A stretch of DNA of 64,000 nucleotides from assembly GCF_040869045.1 (NCBI RefSeq), contig NC_090324.1, positions 56,511,346-56,575,345 of the forward strand. The letters are read 5' to 3'. Source of the stretch: Eurosta solidaginis (Eukaryota > Arthropoda > Insecta > Diptera > Tephritidae). Below are positions 29,616 through 42,131 of the stretch, piece by piece. How positions within the stretch are numbered: the first letter of the stretch is position 1; each line of letters opens with the position of its first letter. A program made the position numbers and the translations under genes. The notes beneath the pieces are model-generated. The model had not been told where the DNA came from. It saw only the letters and a program-made list of their open reading frames with translations, and did not search any database.

Positions 29616-32532
29616 TTTTATACCTTTCATGAAATTGAAATGGTATATTAATTTCGTCACGAAACCCAAAATTGTAAGTCCTTAAAGGAAAATAGATAGA
29701 CCCACCATTAAGTATACCGAAATAATCAGAATGAAGAGCTGAGTTGATTTAGCCATGTCCGTCTGTCTGTCTGTCCGTCTGTCCGTCTGTCTGTTTGTAT
29801 GCAAACTAGTCCCTCAATTTTTGAGATATCTTGATAAAATTTGGTGAGCAGGCGTATTTGGGTGTCCGATTAGACATTTGTCGGAACCGGCCGGATCGGA
29901 CCACTATAGCATGTATCCTCCATACAACCGATTTTTCAGAAAAAGAGGATTTTTGTAATATCTTACTCAATTTAACAGATTGAAGCTTCAAACTTCACCA
30001 TATACTTTCGTATATTGCACATATTGTTGCCTGAAAAAATTGATGAGATCGGTCGTATATATAGTATATATCCCCCACAATCGATTGTTCAGATAAGAAA
30101 CTTCTCGTAATTACTGCTTACGTATATTGCATATATTGTTGTCTAAAAAAATCATACAGATCGGTGCTATATATAGTATATATATGGCGGTATATATATT
30201 ATATATATATAGTATATATATATATTTTCGCAATTTTAGCCCCATTTTAACAGCTAGAAGCTTCAAATTTCACCAAACGCTTACGTATATGGCATATATT
30301 GTTGTCTGAAAAAATCATGGAGATGGGTTGTATATATAGTATATATCTCATACAAACGATTGTTCAGATAAGAAACTTTTCGCAATTTCTACCCCATTTT
30401 AACAGCTATAAGCTTCAAATTTCACCGATTGCTTACGTATATAGTATATATTGTTTTTTCAAAAAATCATAGAGATCGGTGATATATATAATATATATAT
30501 GATGGTATATATAGTATATATATATTTTTTTTTTGCGATTTCGGCCCCATTTTAACAGCTTGAAGCTTCAAATTTCACCGAACGCTTACGTATATGGCAT
30601 ATATTGTTGTCTGAAAAAATCATTGAGATCGGGTGGTATACATAGTATATATCTCATACAACCGATTGTTCAGATAAGAAACTTTGCGCAATTTCTGCCC
30701 CGTTTTAACAGCTAGAAGCTTCAAATTTCACCAAATGCTTACGGATATAGCATATATTGTTGTCTGAAAAAATCATAGAGATCGGTGGTATATATATTAT
30801 ATACTTCATACAAACTGTCATTTTTGCCCCTTTTTTACGGATAGGAGCTTCAAAATTCATCAAGTTTCATCAAATAGTTACGTTTGCTTCATATATTTTT
30901 GAAATACGTGATTCGTAGTCCTAGTTTTTACATGCAGACCACAAAAAACGTGAAGCTTTGCATCCTCACACAAAGTACCTACCTATTTTTATACCTTTCA
31001 TGAAAATGAAATGGTATATTAATTTCGTCACGAAACCCAAAATTGTAAGTCCTTAAAGGAAAATAGATAGACCCACCATTAAGTATACCGAAATAATCAG
31101 AATGAAGAGCTGGGTTGATTTAGCCATGTCCGTCTGTCTGTCTGTCCGTCTTTTCGTCTGTCTGTTTGTATGCAAACTAGTCCCTCAATTTTTGAGATAT
31201 CTTGATAAAATTTGGTGAGCAGGTGTATTTGGGTGTCCGATTAGACATTTGTCGGAACCGGCCGGATCGGACCACTATAGCATATATCCTCCATACAACC
31301 GATTTTTCAGAAAAAGAGGATTTTTGTAATATCATACTCAATTTAACAGATTGAAGCTTCAAGCTTCACCATATACTTTCGTATATTGCACATATTGTTG
31401 TCTGAAAAAATTGATGAGATCGGTCGTATAGTATATATCCCCCACAACCGATTGTTCAGATAAGAAACTTCTCGTAATTACTGCCCTATTTTAAGAGCTA
31501 GAGGCTTCAAATTTCAAAGAATGCTTACGTATATAGCATATATTGTTGTCTGAAAAAATCATAGAGATCGGTGGTACATATATTATATACCCCATTAAAC
31601 TGTATTTTTTGCCCCTTTTTTACGGCTAGAAGCTTCAAAATTCAAAACATTTCATCAAATAGTTACGTTTACGTCATATATTGTTGAAATACGTGATTGT
31701 TGTCTGAAAAAATCATAGAGATCGGTGGTATATATTATATACTTCATACAAACTGTCATTTTTGCCCCTTTTTTACGGATAGAAGCTTAAAAATTCAACA
31801 AATTTCATCAAATAGTTACGTTTACTTCATATATTGTTGAAATACGTGAGTCGTAGTCGTAGTTTTTACATGCAGACCACAAAAAACGTGAAGCTTTGCA
31901 TCCTCACACAAAGTACCTACCTATTTTTTATTTTATATTTATCTTAAAAATCGTTTAGATATGTTCAAATTTCACCAAATGCTTACGTGTATAGAATATA
32001 TTGTTGTCTGAAAAATTCATAGAGACCGGTGGTATATATAATCTCATAAAACCGATTGTTCAGATAAGAAACTTTGTGCAATTTCTTCCCCCATTTTAAC
32101 AGCTAGAAGCTTCAAATTTCACCAAATGCTTACGTTAATAGTATATACTGTTGTCTGAAAAAATCATTGAGATCGGTGGTATATATAGTATATATCTCAT
32201 ACAACCGATTGTTCAGGTAAGAAACTTTGCGCAATTTCGGTCCCGTTTTAACAGCTAGAAGCTTCAAATTTCATCAAATGCTTACGTTTATAGCATATAT
32301 TGTTGTCTGAAAAAATCATAGAGATCGGTGGTACATATATTATATACCCCATATAAACTGTATTTTTTGCCCCTTTTTTACGGCTAGAAGCTTCAAAATT
32401 CAAAACATTTCATCAAATAGTTACGTTTACGTCATATATTGTTGAAATACGTGATTCGTAGTCATAGTTTTTACACGCAGACCACAAAAAACCTGAAATT
32501 TTGCATCCTCACACAAAGTACCTACCTATTTT

Positions 32533-35253
32533 TATACTCAGTTGAGCAGAGCTCACAGAGTATATTAACTTTGATTGGATAACGGTTGGTTGTACAGGTA
32601 TAAAGGAATCGAGATAGATATAGACTTCCATATATCGAAATCATCAGTACCGGAAAAAAATTTGATTGAGCCATGAACGTCCGTCCGTTAACACGATAAC
32701 TTGAGTTAATTTTGAGTTATCTTGACGAAATTTGGTACGTAGATTCCTGGGCACTCATCTCAGTTCGCTAATTAAAATGAACGAAATCGGACTATAACCA
32801 CGCCCACTTTTTCGTAATCGAAAATTTCGAAAAATCGAAAAAGTGCGATAATTCATTACCAAAGACGGATAAAGCGATGAAACTTGGTAGGTGGGTTGAA
32901 CTTATGACACAGAATAGAAAATAAGTAAAATTTTGGACAGTGGGCGTGGCACCGCCCACTTTTAAAAGAAGGTAATTTAGAAGTTTTGCAAGCTGTAATT
33001 TGGCAGTCGTTGAAGATATCATGATGAAATTTGGCAGGAACGTTACTTGTATTAATATATGTATGCTTTATAAAAATTAGCAAAATCGGAGAACGACCAC
33101 GCCCACAAAAAAAAATTTTTTTAAAGTCAAATTTTAACAAAAAATTTAATATCTTTACAGTATATAAGGAAATTATGTCAATATTCAACTCCAGTAATGA
33201 TATGGTGCAACAAAATGCAAAAATAAAAGAAAATTTCAAAATGGGCGTGGCTCCGCCCTTTTTCATTTGATTTGTCTAGGATACATTTAATGCCATAAGT
33301 CTAACAAATATTTACCAATCCTTGTGAAATTTGGTAGGCGCTTAGATTCTAGGACGATAACTGTTTTCTGTGAAAAAGGGCGAAATCGCGTGAATCCACG
33401 CCCAGTTTTTATACACAGTAGATCGTTTGTCCTTCCGCTCGGCCGTTAACACGATAACTTGAGCAAAAATCGATATATCTTTACTAAACTCAGTTCACAT
33501 AATTATCTGAACACACTTTGTATTGGTATAAAAAATGGCCGAAATCCGACTATGACCACGCCCACTTTTTTGATTTCGAACATTACGAAAAATGAAAAAA
33601 ATGCCATAATTCTATACCAAATACGAAAAAAGGGATGAAACATGGTAATTTCATTGGTTTATTGACGCAAAATATAACTTTAGAAAACAACTTTGTAAAT
33701 TGGTGTGACGCCTATCATTATTAAGTAGAAGAAAATGAAAAAGTTCTGCAGGGCGAAATCCAAAGCCCTTGGAATCATGGCAGGAATACTGTTCGTGGTA
33801 TTACATATATAAATAAATTAGCGGTACCCGACAGATGATGTTGTGGGTCACCCTGGCCCACATTTTGGTCGAAATCTCGAAAACGCTTTCACATATACAA
33901 CTACCACCACTCCCTTTTAAAATTGTTATTAATACCTTTAATTTGACACCCATATTGTACAAACACATTATAGAGTCACCACTGGTCCATCTTTATCGCT
34001 ATATATCGAAAAGGCGTCCACCTATAGAACTAAGGCCCACTCCCTTTTAAAATACTCATTAACACCTTTCATTTGATACCCATGTCGTAAACAAATTCTA
34101 AAATCACCCCTGGTTCACCTTTATGGCGATATCTCGAAAAGGCGTCCACCTATAGAACTAAGGCCCACTCCCTTTTAAAATACTCATTAACACCTTTCAT
34201 TTGATACCCATGTCGTAAACAAATTCTAAAATCACCCCTGGTTCACCTTTATGGCGATATCTCGAAAAGGCGTCCACCTATAGAACTAAGGCCCACTCCC
34301 TTTTAAAATACTCATTAACACCTTTCATTTAATACCCATATCGTACAAACAAATTCTAGAGTCACCCCTGGTCCACCTTTATATCGATATTTCGAAAAGG
34401 CTTCCACCTATAGAACTAAGGCCCACTCCCTTTTAAAATAATCATTAACACCTTTCATTTGATACCCATGTCGTAAACAAATTCTAAAATCACCCCTGGT
34501 TCACATTTATGGCGATATCTCGAAAAGGCGTCCACCTATAGAACTAAGGCCCACTCCCTTTTAAAATACTCATTAACACCTTTCATTTGATACCCATATC
34601 GTACAAAAAAATTCTAGAGTCACCCCTGGTCCACCTTTATATCGATATTTCGAAAAGGCGTCCACCCATAGAACTAAGGCCCTCTCCCTTTTAAAATACT
34701 CATTAGCACCTTTCGTTTGATACCCATATTGTATAAACGCATTCTAGAGCCATCCCTGGTCCACCTTTATTGGCGATATCTCGAAAAGGCGTCCACCTAT
34801 AAAACTAAGGCCCACTCCCTTTTAAAATACTCATTAACACCTTTCACTTGATACCCATATCGTACAAACAAATTCTAGAGTCACCCCTGGTCCACCTTTA
34901 TGGCGATATCTCGAAAAGGCGTCCACCCATAGAACTAAGGCCCACTCCCTTTTAAAATACTCATTAACACCTTTCATTTGATACCCATATCGTACAAACA
35001 ATTTCTAGAGTCACCCCTCGTCCACCTTTATGGCAATATCTCGTAAGGGCGTCCACCTATAGAACTAAGGCCCACGCCCTTTTAAAATATTCATTAACAC
35101 CTTTCATTTGATACCCATATCGTACAAACAACACATTCCAGGGTTACCCTAGGTTCATTTTCCTACATTGTGATTTTCCCTTATTTTGTCTCCATAGCTC
35201 TCAACTGAGTATGTAATGTTCGGTTACACCCGAACTTAGCCTTCCTTACTTGT
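32533..35253 (+). mobile_element. Helentron/DINE-like type 1, copy 2, nested in type 2
   Basis: It starts TATACTCAGTTGAGCAGAGC and ends with hairpin GTTCGGTTACACCCGAAC (35218-35235) then CTTCCTTACTTGTTT. About ten ~128-bp tandem units (33880-35130) contain GGCGATATCTCGAAAAGGCG and ACTAAGGCCCACTCCC. On its left is ACCTACCTATTTT and on its right TTTATTTTATATTTATC; the uninterrupted sequence is present at 31917, so the target lay in a T run. Confidence 0.88.
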
Positions 35254-35389
35254 TTATTTTATATTTATCTTAAAAATCGTTTAGGTATGTAGATCTGTTC
35301 ACTAGATATTTCTTATCTTATACATCCGATTATTCGGAGATTACGAACGGGATAAGATTATTGTTCAGCCCCATTCATGAAAGGTATAA

Positions 35390-35412
35390 AGTCTTCGGCA
35401 TAGCCGAAGACA
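35390..35412 (+). terminator. 3' terminal hairpin of the type 2 Helentron
   Basis: GTCTTCGGC, loop ATA, GCCGAAGAC forms a perfect 9-bp stem 10-20 bp before the 3' terminus. Helitrons and Helentrons carry such a hairpin as replication stop signal. Confidence 0.8.
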
Positions 35413-35433
35413 GTCCCGTCCTTACTTGTTTTT

Positions 35434-35860
35434 AAATGAATTAAGTGTGAAAAAGGCCTTTTGTCTATCAGCATTATCACGGTAAAAACTTTCTACCTTC
35501 CCCAATTGGAATTATGTGGAGCAGTGCTACTACTCGCCGAAATTATGGAAACATTAGCAGCAAATCTCAATTTAGGGAACCCATAAACCTATTTATGGAC
35601 CGATTCCACGATTGTACTGTCTTGGATAAGATTGCCCCCTTGTTTGTGGTCAACTTTCGTAGCACACCGTATCACGAAAATCGTCGAAAAGGCCGGAAAG
35701 GATAATTGGCGTCATGTGGATTCGGGATCAAATCCAGCCGATATGGCTAGCAGAGGACTCCCAGCACATAAACAGTGTGAGGACCCCAAAGCCGAGGACT
35801 TTGTATCCTCACAACATGCAAATATATATACATTTTTGAAAAGGACATACATTTTTAAAT
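35434..35860 (+). pseudogene. BEL/Pao RT-RNase H fragment (relic B1)
   Basis: The frame reads LPQLELCGAVLLLAEIMETL, then a stop, TYLWTDSTIVLSWIR, FVAHRITKIVEKAGKDNWRH and SGSNPADMASRGLP, the conserved BEL/Pao RNase H region with WTDSTIVLSWI and NPADxASRG. After 35800 similarity ends. Together with the leader at 29161-29615 it is probably one element opened by the Helentron array. Confidence 0.82.
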
Positions 35861-36540
35861 AGCCTGGAATTTATATTTGAATTTATCACTTATACATTTT
35901 ATATGAAATATGCATATGTATACCTTTATGAATTATACCCTAAATACATATATTCTGTTGTACCTTGAATTGATAATTATTAAATTGAAGAACAAATTTG
36001 AATTGCGCACTTTTGCACGCAAGCAAAATATTTACATTTTCGCAAACATAAATTTTAAATATAGGATCACCCTAACACGCATTGAATATTTGGAAGAGAG
36101 ATAGATACGCACAAAACATAAAAATGCAGCGGTCAGTCAACCCTTTGCACACACACAAATACAACATACCTAATAACTTAAATGAACGGAGATCAGCAGC
36201 AAGTCGTCAAAATAAGCGCCGCTACTAATTGAAATTTCGCTATACATACTTACACGGTAGCATACAACACACCAACGCACGCCATACAACAGAAGGCAGA
36301 AGCATTGGGCAAACAAAACACAACGTTAGATTCAGGTGACAACAAACAAATGTACAAACAAACACAATAGTTAAAGTAAAGGCTGCAAAGCACGGTATGA
36401 GCAAATACAAACGCATTGTATTCAATAAGGAGCATTATGGTGCGTGGATATTCATGAAAAGAAATATTCATCGGAATAACAGTTGTTTTACATTGTTAAT
36501 ATTATTAGTTAAAAATTGTTATTATAAAATAACCGTTGCC
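35861..36540. other. A/T-rich region, probably start of a Gypsy LTR
   Basis: No coding sequence is seen. The right part must be U3 of the LTR whose TATA box and primer site follow, but no second LTR exists in the window to define its start. Confidence 0.35.
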
Positions 36541-36556
36541 TGCGTGCAAAATCTAG

Positions 36557-36566
36557 TATATAAGGG
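36557..36566 (+). promoter_or_regulatory. TATA box of Gypsy G3 LTR
   Basis: TATATAAGGG lies about 335 bp before the primer-binding site, in the position expected for the LTR promoter. Confidence 0.5.
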
Positions 36567-36896
36567 CGACGAATTCGCATTAAAATTGGGAGAGATTAGG
36601 AGACAGGCATACGAGTTGGTAGGTCTTATGACTACCGACCAAGAGTACACCTGAAGGTTTTTGACTTCATTTGTACTAAAGCATATTCGTCTGGAGGCTT
36701 TATTACACCATTCGATCGCAGAGGTTGGCCTAGGGTTTTATCACCTCAGTCACCTCTTACAAAGTAAGGGAATAAGCTAGGAGTAGAAGTAGATTTGATG
36801 AAATAAATACTTATAAGGTTTTTTTTTTATTCTTTTAGAAGGACAGGTACGGATTTTTACTTTCAGGAACCCTGGAAGGAAAAGTCCGTCACATTT

Positions 36897-36915
36897 TGGC
36901 GCCCGAGTAGGGACC
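36897..36915 (+). promoter_or_regulatory. primer-binding site of Gypsy G3
   Basis: TGGCGCCCGAGTAGGGACC follows a CGTCACA LTR end. It resembles sites complementary to the 3' end of tRNA-Lys. The LTR end is therefore near 36894. Confidence 0.7.
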
Positions 36916-37045
36916 ATTCACATTTATGGCTCGCGAGCAGATTTAAATACAAATTTTAAGACATACTTTCAGAGCATAAGCGAGGAATAGGTGAACACGG
37001 ATTTCACATTTCTGGGTTAATACTACGAGGATATACAGCAGAACA

Positions 37046-37800
37046 ATGGCAATTGATAGACAGGCATATGGTGCAACCAATCAGCTGGATGTCGGACAAC
37101 CAGCGATACATTATATTCAGCAGCCTGGCACATATGCCACGACCATGGACATAGTAAGGAAGTGGGGATTAAAGTACGACGGAGGCAAAGATCCCCTAGG
37201 ATTCATCGAAAGAGTGGAGGAGCTAGCAGATGAGTATGAAATCAACAGCAACACAATTTCGAAAGACCTGCCGCAGATGTTGAAGGACAAAGCGTTGGTA
37301 TGGTATAGGAATAACAACCGGCATTGGCAGGAGTGGGACGCCTTCAAGAAGAACTTGCTGAAGTCCTTCCTAAGCTCCCAATACTTGGAGCAATTGGAAG
37401 ATGAAATTCGAATGCGCGTACAAGGACAAGGTGAGCTATTTAAAGATTATGTCTTAGTACTACAAGGACTCATGCGTCACGCGGGCTAGACCGAGGAGCA
37501 GAAACTAACCCGCATCTACATAAACTCGCGCAGAGAGTACTAACTATATATAAAGCGGAGCGAACAGAACAAAGACAGGAGGAACGAGTAGAAGTCCAAC
37601 AACAGCAGAGGTCAGAGCCACAACAAGAATATGTAGATACAAGAACGGCCTGCAGACGATGCGGAAGAGGCGGTCACTTTTCATACGGGTGCCGAGGCAT
37701 AAGAAGAGAATTTTGCTGGACATGTGGTAAGATAGGCGTGGTCACTCGTGATTGTTGTAGGAAGCCACAGGGAAACGACCAGAGACCACATTGGAACCGA
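37046..37800 (+). pseudogene. Gypsy G3 gag with two zinc knuckles
   Basis: The first 147 codons are open from ATG 37046 (WGLKYDGGKDPLGFIERVEE, LKDKALVWYRNNNRHWQEW), a capsid pattern with the conserved ALxWYRN. A stop at 37489 and frameshifts follow, but at about 37650-37780 CRRCGRGGHFSYGC and CWTCGKIGVVTRDC form two CCHC-like knuckles (the second lacks its His). The protein would form the particle; this copy is broken. Confidence 0.83.
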
Positions 37801-39343
37801 GGGATGGGGTCTTCGGAAGTGCAACCTCGGAGAATTTAGACATGTTCAAATACACAAAGGGTCGCATATTGGTAACAAAGTATGTGAACGGAGAAGAAGC
37901 GGTAGCAGCGATTGACACGGGAGCGACGAGGAGCTTTATAAGTGATGCAACGAAAAGACTAAAAAACTGGCAAATTCAAGGAAGTGAAGACGCGAGTAAG
38001 AATGGGCGATGGCAGAACAATAATAATCAAAAAAGCGGTAGATGTAGAATTAAGAATGGGTGAAAAAGTACAGAGGAACGAGATGCTAATCCTACCGGGA
38101 CTGGGCGATGAGGTGGTAATTGGCACGGAATATCTGGCGAAGGTAAACTTGGAGATGAGATGTGGTGATCAAGAAATAACGTTGAGAGTAGACGAACGGA
38201 AGCAAGAGGTAGTGACATGTAAAACTATGGTCGAAACGAATAGCAAAGATTTCAAGGAACACAACCCAATGGCGGCGATAGCAATTAGCAAGACAGAAGA
38301 TTCAGTGAGTAAATTTCTCAGCCAAGAATTGCAGCTGTTTGCAAAGATGACAGGAGTATCCAACGTGGTCACACACAAAATAGTTATGAGAGACGACCGT
38401 CCAATTAAGCAAAGGTACTATCCGAAGAAACCGAAAATGCAAAAAATCATCAACAAGGAAGTCGACGAGCTGATCGAAAAAGGTTGCATCGAAACATCGA
38501 ATAGCCCGCACAGCGCACCCATAGTTCCGGCAAAGAAGAAGAATGACAAATGGAGACTCTCCGTTGACTGCCGTCAACTAAATGCAAGATCAGTACCAGA
38601 CGCATACCCTTTACCACGTATACAACATATCGTGGACAAATTAAGAAGCGCGAGATTTATCAGTAGCCTGGATTTGAAAAATGGATATTGCCAAATACCC
38701 ATGGAAGCAAGTAGCAAGCAATACACCGCATTCACAGTACCTGGGCGTGGACTATACCAATGGAGGGTAATGCCATTTGGCTTGCACTCAGCCCCAGCAA
38801 CTTTCCAGAAAGCACTTGATCGTGTCATAGGACCAGAATTGGAACCATACGCGTTTGCTTATCTTGACGATATTATCATTACAAGCAAAACATTGGAAGA
38901 GCACATTGCACATTTAACAGAAGTATTTCGAAGACTGCATAGAGCGAGCCTGAGGATAAACCCGGAAAAATGTGAGTTTTTTAAGAAAAGGTTAAACTAT
39001 CTAGGCCATGTCGTTAGCGAGGAAGGCATCCATACCGACCCAGACAAGATATCAGCCATCAAAGAACTGGAACCACCGAAGAACATACGAGAGTTACGAC
39101 GTTTTCTAGGAGTCATGTCGTGGTATAGAAAATTCGTGCCGGATTTCCCACAAGTTGCACATCCGTTAACATCGATGCTTAAGAAAGATAGTAAGTGGAG
39201 GTGGTCTGAAGAGCAGCAATCAGTATTCGAAGCACTGCAGGACTGACGCAGGTACCGGTACTCGCTTGTCCAGATTTTTCGAGGAAGTTTAGTTTACAGA
39301 CGGATGCAAGTGATTTTGGTCTTGGTGCAGTACTTCTTGGAGA
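37800..39343 (+). pseudogene. Gypsy G3 protease and reverse transcriptase, 3' truncated
   Basis: The protease site is in EEAVAAIDTGATRSFIS (37890-37945). A frameshift leads to a 420-codon open frame with PIKQRYYPKKPKMQK, NDKWRLSVDCRQLN, SARFISSLDLKNGYCQIPM, VMPFGLHSAPATFQ and AFAYLDDIIITS (catalytic YLDD), then LRRFLGVMSWYRKFVPDF. At 39240 a frameshift is followed by LQTDASDFGLGAVLLG, the first RNase H motif. There the sequence switches to Helentron DNA at 39344, so RNase H, integrase and the 3' LTR are absent. Confidence 0.9.
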
Positions 39344-40096
39344 TTGGTACATTTTTGTTCGACTTATGGCATTAAAATTATCCTAGACAAATTAAATGAA
39401 AAAGGGCGGAGCCACGCCCATTTTGAAAATTTCTTTTATTTGTGTATTTTGTTGCACCATACCATTACTGGAGTTGAATGTTGATATAATTTACTTATAT
39501 ACTGTAAAGATATTAACTTTTCTTTTAAAATTTGGCTTTAAACAATTTTTTTTTTTAAAGTGGGCGTGGTCGTTCTCCGATTTTGCTAATTTTTATTAAG
39601 CATACATATAGTAATAAGAGTAACGTTTCTGCCAAATTTCATCAAGATATCTTCAACGACTGCCAAATTACAGCTTGCAAAACTTCTAAATTACCTTCTT
39701 TTAAAAGTGGGCGGTGCCACGCCAGTTGTTGAAAATTTTACTACTTTTCTATTCTGCGTCATAAGTTCAACTAACCTACCAAGTTTCATGCTTTATCCTT
39801 ATTTGGTAATGAATTATCGCACTTTTTCAATTTTTTGAATTTTCGATATCGAAAAAGTGGGCGTGGTATAGTCCGATATCGTTCATTTTAAATGGCGATC
39901 TGAGGTGAGTGGCCAGGAACCTACATACCAAATTTCATCAAGATATCTCAAAATTTACTCAAGTTATCGTGTTAACGGAGGGACGGAAGGACATGGCTCA
40001 ATCGAATTTTTTTTATGTCGATTCCTTTATACCTGTACAACCAACCATTATCCAATAAAAGTTAATATACTCTGTGAGCTCTGCTCAACTGAGTAT
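39344..40096 (-). mobile_element. Helentron type 1 fragment (copy 3)
   Basis: It matches the unique part of copies 1, 2 and 4, from TTTTTGTTCGACTTATGGCAT to the true terminus GAGCTCTGCTCAACTGAGTATA. The tandem-repeat half and the terminal hairpin are missing. Its left edge coincides with the break in Gypsy G3. Confidence 0.85.
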
Positions 40097-40495
40097 AGAA
40101 ATTTATATTTCAAAAACAACGTGCGTTGGCCAATGGATATTTACCTAAGTTGAAATATAAACTACTCACTCGATATAGAAAAAGTTTAAACAAAAAACAA
40201 TAACCGTTATTTGAAATATTAAATTTGGAAAAAGTCATAAATTTTTACTATATACTAAAAAAATAATTTTTTTGTAACTGTATGCAATTGTTTATAAATT
40301 TATATAAAATTAAAAGTAATAGCGAACATTTAAAAAAAAATCATTAGAATCGGTTAATTTTCGACAAAGTTAAGCAAAAAACACGTGTTTCATTATTTTG
40401 ACCAAAGAACTACATATTAAAATATCATCGAAATCAAAAATCATGTCCTGCGCGGACCGAGTGTCTTGAAATGGAATAAGCCGTCATGTTGGAAG
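40097..40495. repeat. repeat R2, copy 2
   Basis: This A/T-rich stretch is the reverse complement of 7805-8205 and in the same orientation as 50287-50490. Its right end (CGCGGACCGAGTGTCTTGAAATG) meets Gypsy G4 integrase codons at about 40490. Confidence 0.75.
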
Positions 40496-41230
40496 CTTTG
40501 TAGAGTTGACACTCGATACAAGTTCGTACGTGCTTTGTGATTTCAGTACGCATTCCTGGCCAGAAGTAACGGCTTGCAATATGTGCGATGCTTTTCTCCA
40601 CACCATAATGTCCTGCAGTACACTCGTCATGGTATGTTTTCAAAATATGAGTTCGCTCATGCTGTGGGACTACAAGTTGTGCATCTTCCATGTCATCATC
40701 ATTGGCATAGTAGTACAGAACTTCATCATTAATAAGATATCTGCGACTGCGCCATAAACTTACATTTTCGTCACTCTCTTCTATTGAGTTTATTATTTTC
40801 TTCAAATACTCTTCTTTAAGCTGCTCAATACGTATTTCGCTTGACTTTTTTCGCGGCAAGTCTACAAGAAAAGTGCATAGACAGTTTGGAGTGCTATGGC
40901 TGGTTTCAGGACAAGGTGGTCGCGAAAGCATATCAGCTGAGTTTGTCTTTCCAGGCGTATAATCGATACGGAAGTAATATTGTTGAATTTGCAGTGCCCA
41001 TCTGGCTAAGCGACCAGATGGCGATTTTACGGTTAGTATCCATTTGAGCGGTTGGTGATCGGTAAGTAGGTGTACATCAGCACCTTCAATATAGCCTCTA
41101 AACTTGGTGCATGCCAATACTATAGCAAGTGCTTCCTGTTCCGTGGTTGAGTAGTTACGCTCGGCTGAAGTAAGTAAACGACTTGCATACTCGATAGGGT
41201 GCTCTTGTTCTTTCTCCCCCTGCAGTAAAA
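40490..41230 (-). pseudogene. Gypsy G4 RNase H end and integrase zinc finger
   Basis: A 227-codon frame reads LLTDHQPLKWILTVKSPSGR, RIDYTPGKTNSADMLSRPP (end of RNase H), QLVVPQHERTHILKTYHDEC and TAGHYGVEKSIAHIASRYFW, GMRTEITKHVRTCIECQLYK (H-H-C-C integrase finger). The catalytic integrase core is missing: the frame runs into repeat R2 at 40490. Upstream near 41160 SAERNYSTTEQEALAIV belongs to the same RNase H but in another frame. Confidence 0.9.
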
Positions 41231-42125
41231 CTGCTCATAACGCATAAGCGCTTGTTTCGGGTTTTTCCAAGAAGGGCGCCTTATCCGCGGCTTGTTCTAA
41301 AATTGGTGGGCTGACCAGAAGCTTGTTTGTTTGTTTGTTAAATGCTTCAATCTGCGGGTCGGTTCACTTCCAAACAGCATTCTTTTTTGTGGGATCTGTG
41401 AGTGGTTTAGCAATTTTCGCATAATGTTCAATGAATCGGCGATACCAAGAATACGTTTAGATAAAGGATACACGCTCTTTTATATTACGAGGAGCTTTAC
41501 GCTCTACAATAGCCATTGTTTTCTCTGGGTCAACCATTATACCATCAGCTGTGATGACGTGACCAAGATACTTTACACTGGCTTAGCAGTGTTAACGCAT
41601 AGTTTGAACTTTTCCAGCTTCTGAAATACTACGTGCAGATCTTTTAAATGGTCGTGAAATGTAGGCGAACAGATGATAATGTCATCAAGATACGCCAATA
41701 TGTGTACATTTGGTATTTATGTTGTGAACCGATCAATCAAAATCGCAAATCCGTACGTACCAAAAGGTTTAATAAGGCATGTCTTATGCCGATCTTTTTC
41801 TGCGACAGAAATTTGAAAATAACCACACTGCAAGTCCACGGTTGCCATGTACTTGGTACTCTTTGCGGCGTACAACAAATCTGGGTATCTGGTCGGGCTT
41901 TGTTATAAAATTAAATTGGCGATAATCTACGAAAACACGTATGCTTCCGTCCTTTTCCGGTACCATAACAACCGGTGATGACCAAGCTGAATCACATTCT
42001 TCGATGAGATCGTTTTCAATCATTTTGTGAATTTCGCTCTTCAACTTCTGAAATTTAGCGAAGGACAATCTATATGGTGGTAATGCGATAGGATCGTGTT
42101 CACCAGTATCTATATAATGCTAAGC
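41231..42125 (-). pseudogene. Gypsy G4 reverse transcriptase
   Basis: Minus-strand motifs are LKSEIHKMIENDLIEECDSA, WSSPVVMVPEKDGSIRVFVD-YRQ (RT start), ILAYLDDIIICSPTFHDHL (catalytic YLDD) and further thumb-region pieces. Stops and frameshifts are frequent and a stretch between motif 2 and YLDD is shortened. An RTE LINE fragment is inserted at the upstream end (42132-42485). Confidence 0.85.
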
Positions 42126-42131
42126 AAATGG

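Larger units (their letters stand above)
29616..35433 (+). mobile_element. Helentron/DINE-like type 2 array, carrying a nested type 1
   Basis: Two heads starting TTTTATACCTTTCATGAAA (29616 and 30983) follow each other with the same subterminal text, including GTCCGTCTGTCTGTCTGTCC as in fly DINE elements. Both continue into ~157-bp tandem units (CTTACGTATATxGCATATA, TGTTGTCTGAAAAAATC, ACAGCTAGAAGCTTCAAATT). The 3' end at 35374-35433 has TTCATGAAAGGTATAAA (complement of the head), a GTCTTCGGC/GCCGAAGAC hairpin and CTTACTTGTTTTT. A type 1 element sits inside at 32533-35253. No coding sequence is present. Confidence 0.85.

Noticed and set aside
29750..29800. GTCTGTCTGTCC repeats as an independent microsatellite
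   Set aside because: They are a regular part of DINE-like element heads and recur at the same place in the second head.
33880..35130. Regular repeats as a CRISPR array
   Set aside because: The ~128-bp units are contiguous with no unique spacers, lie inside a Helentron, and the genome is eukaryotic.
35520..35705. Retroelement ORF in the frame starting at 35514
   Set aside because: The BEL RNase H motifs lie in a different frame with one stop; this frame is a shadow.
36897..36915. tRNA-Lys-type primer site as sign of a vertebrate retrovirus
   Set aside because: Gag and RT are of insect Gypsy type and no env is present; such sites also occur in insect LTR elements.
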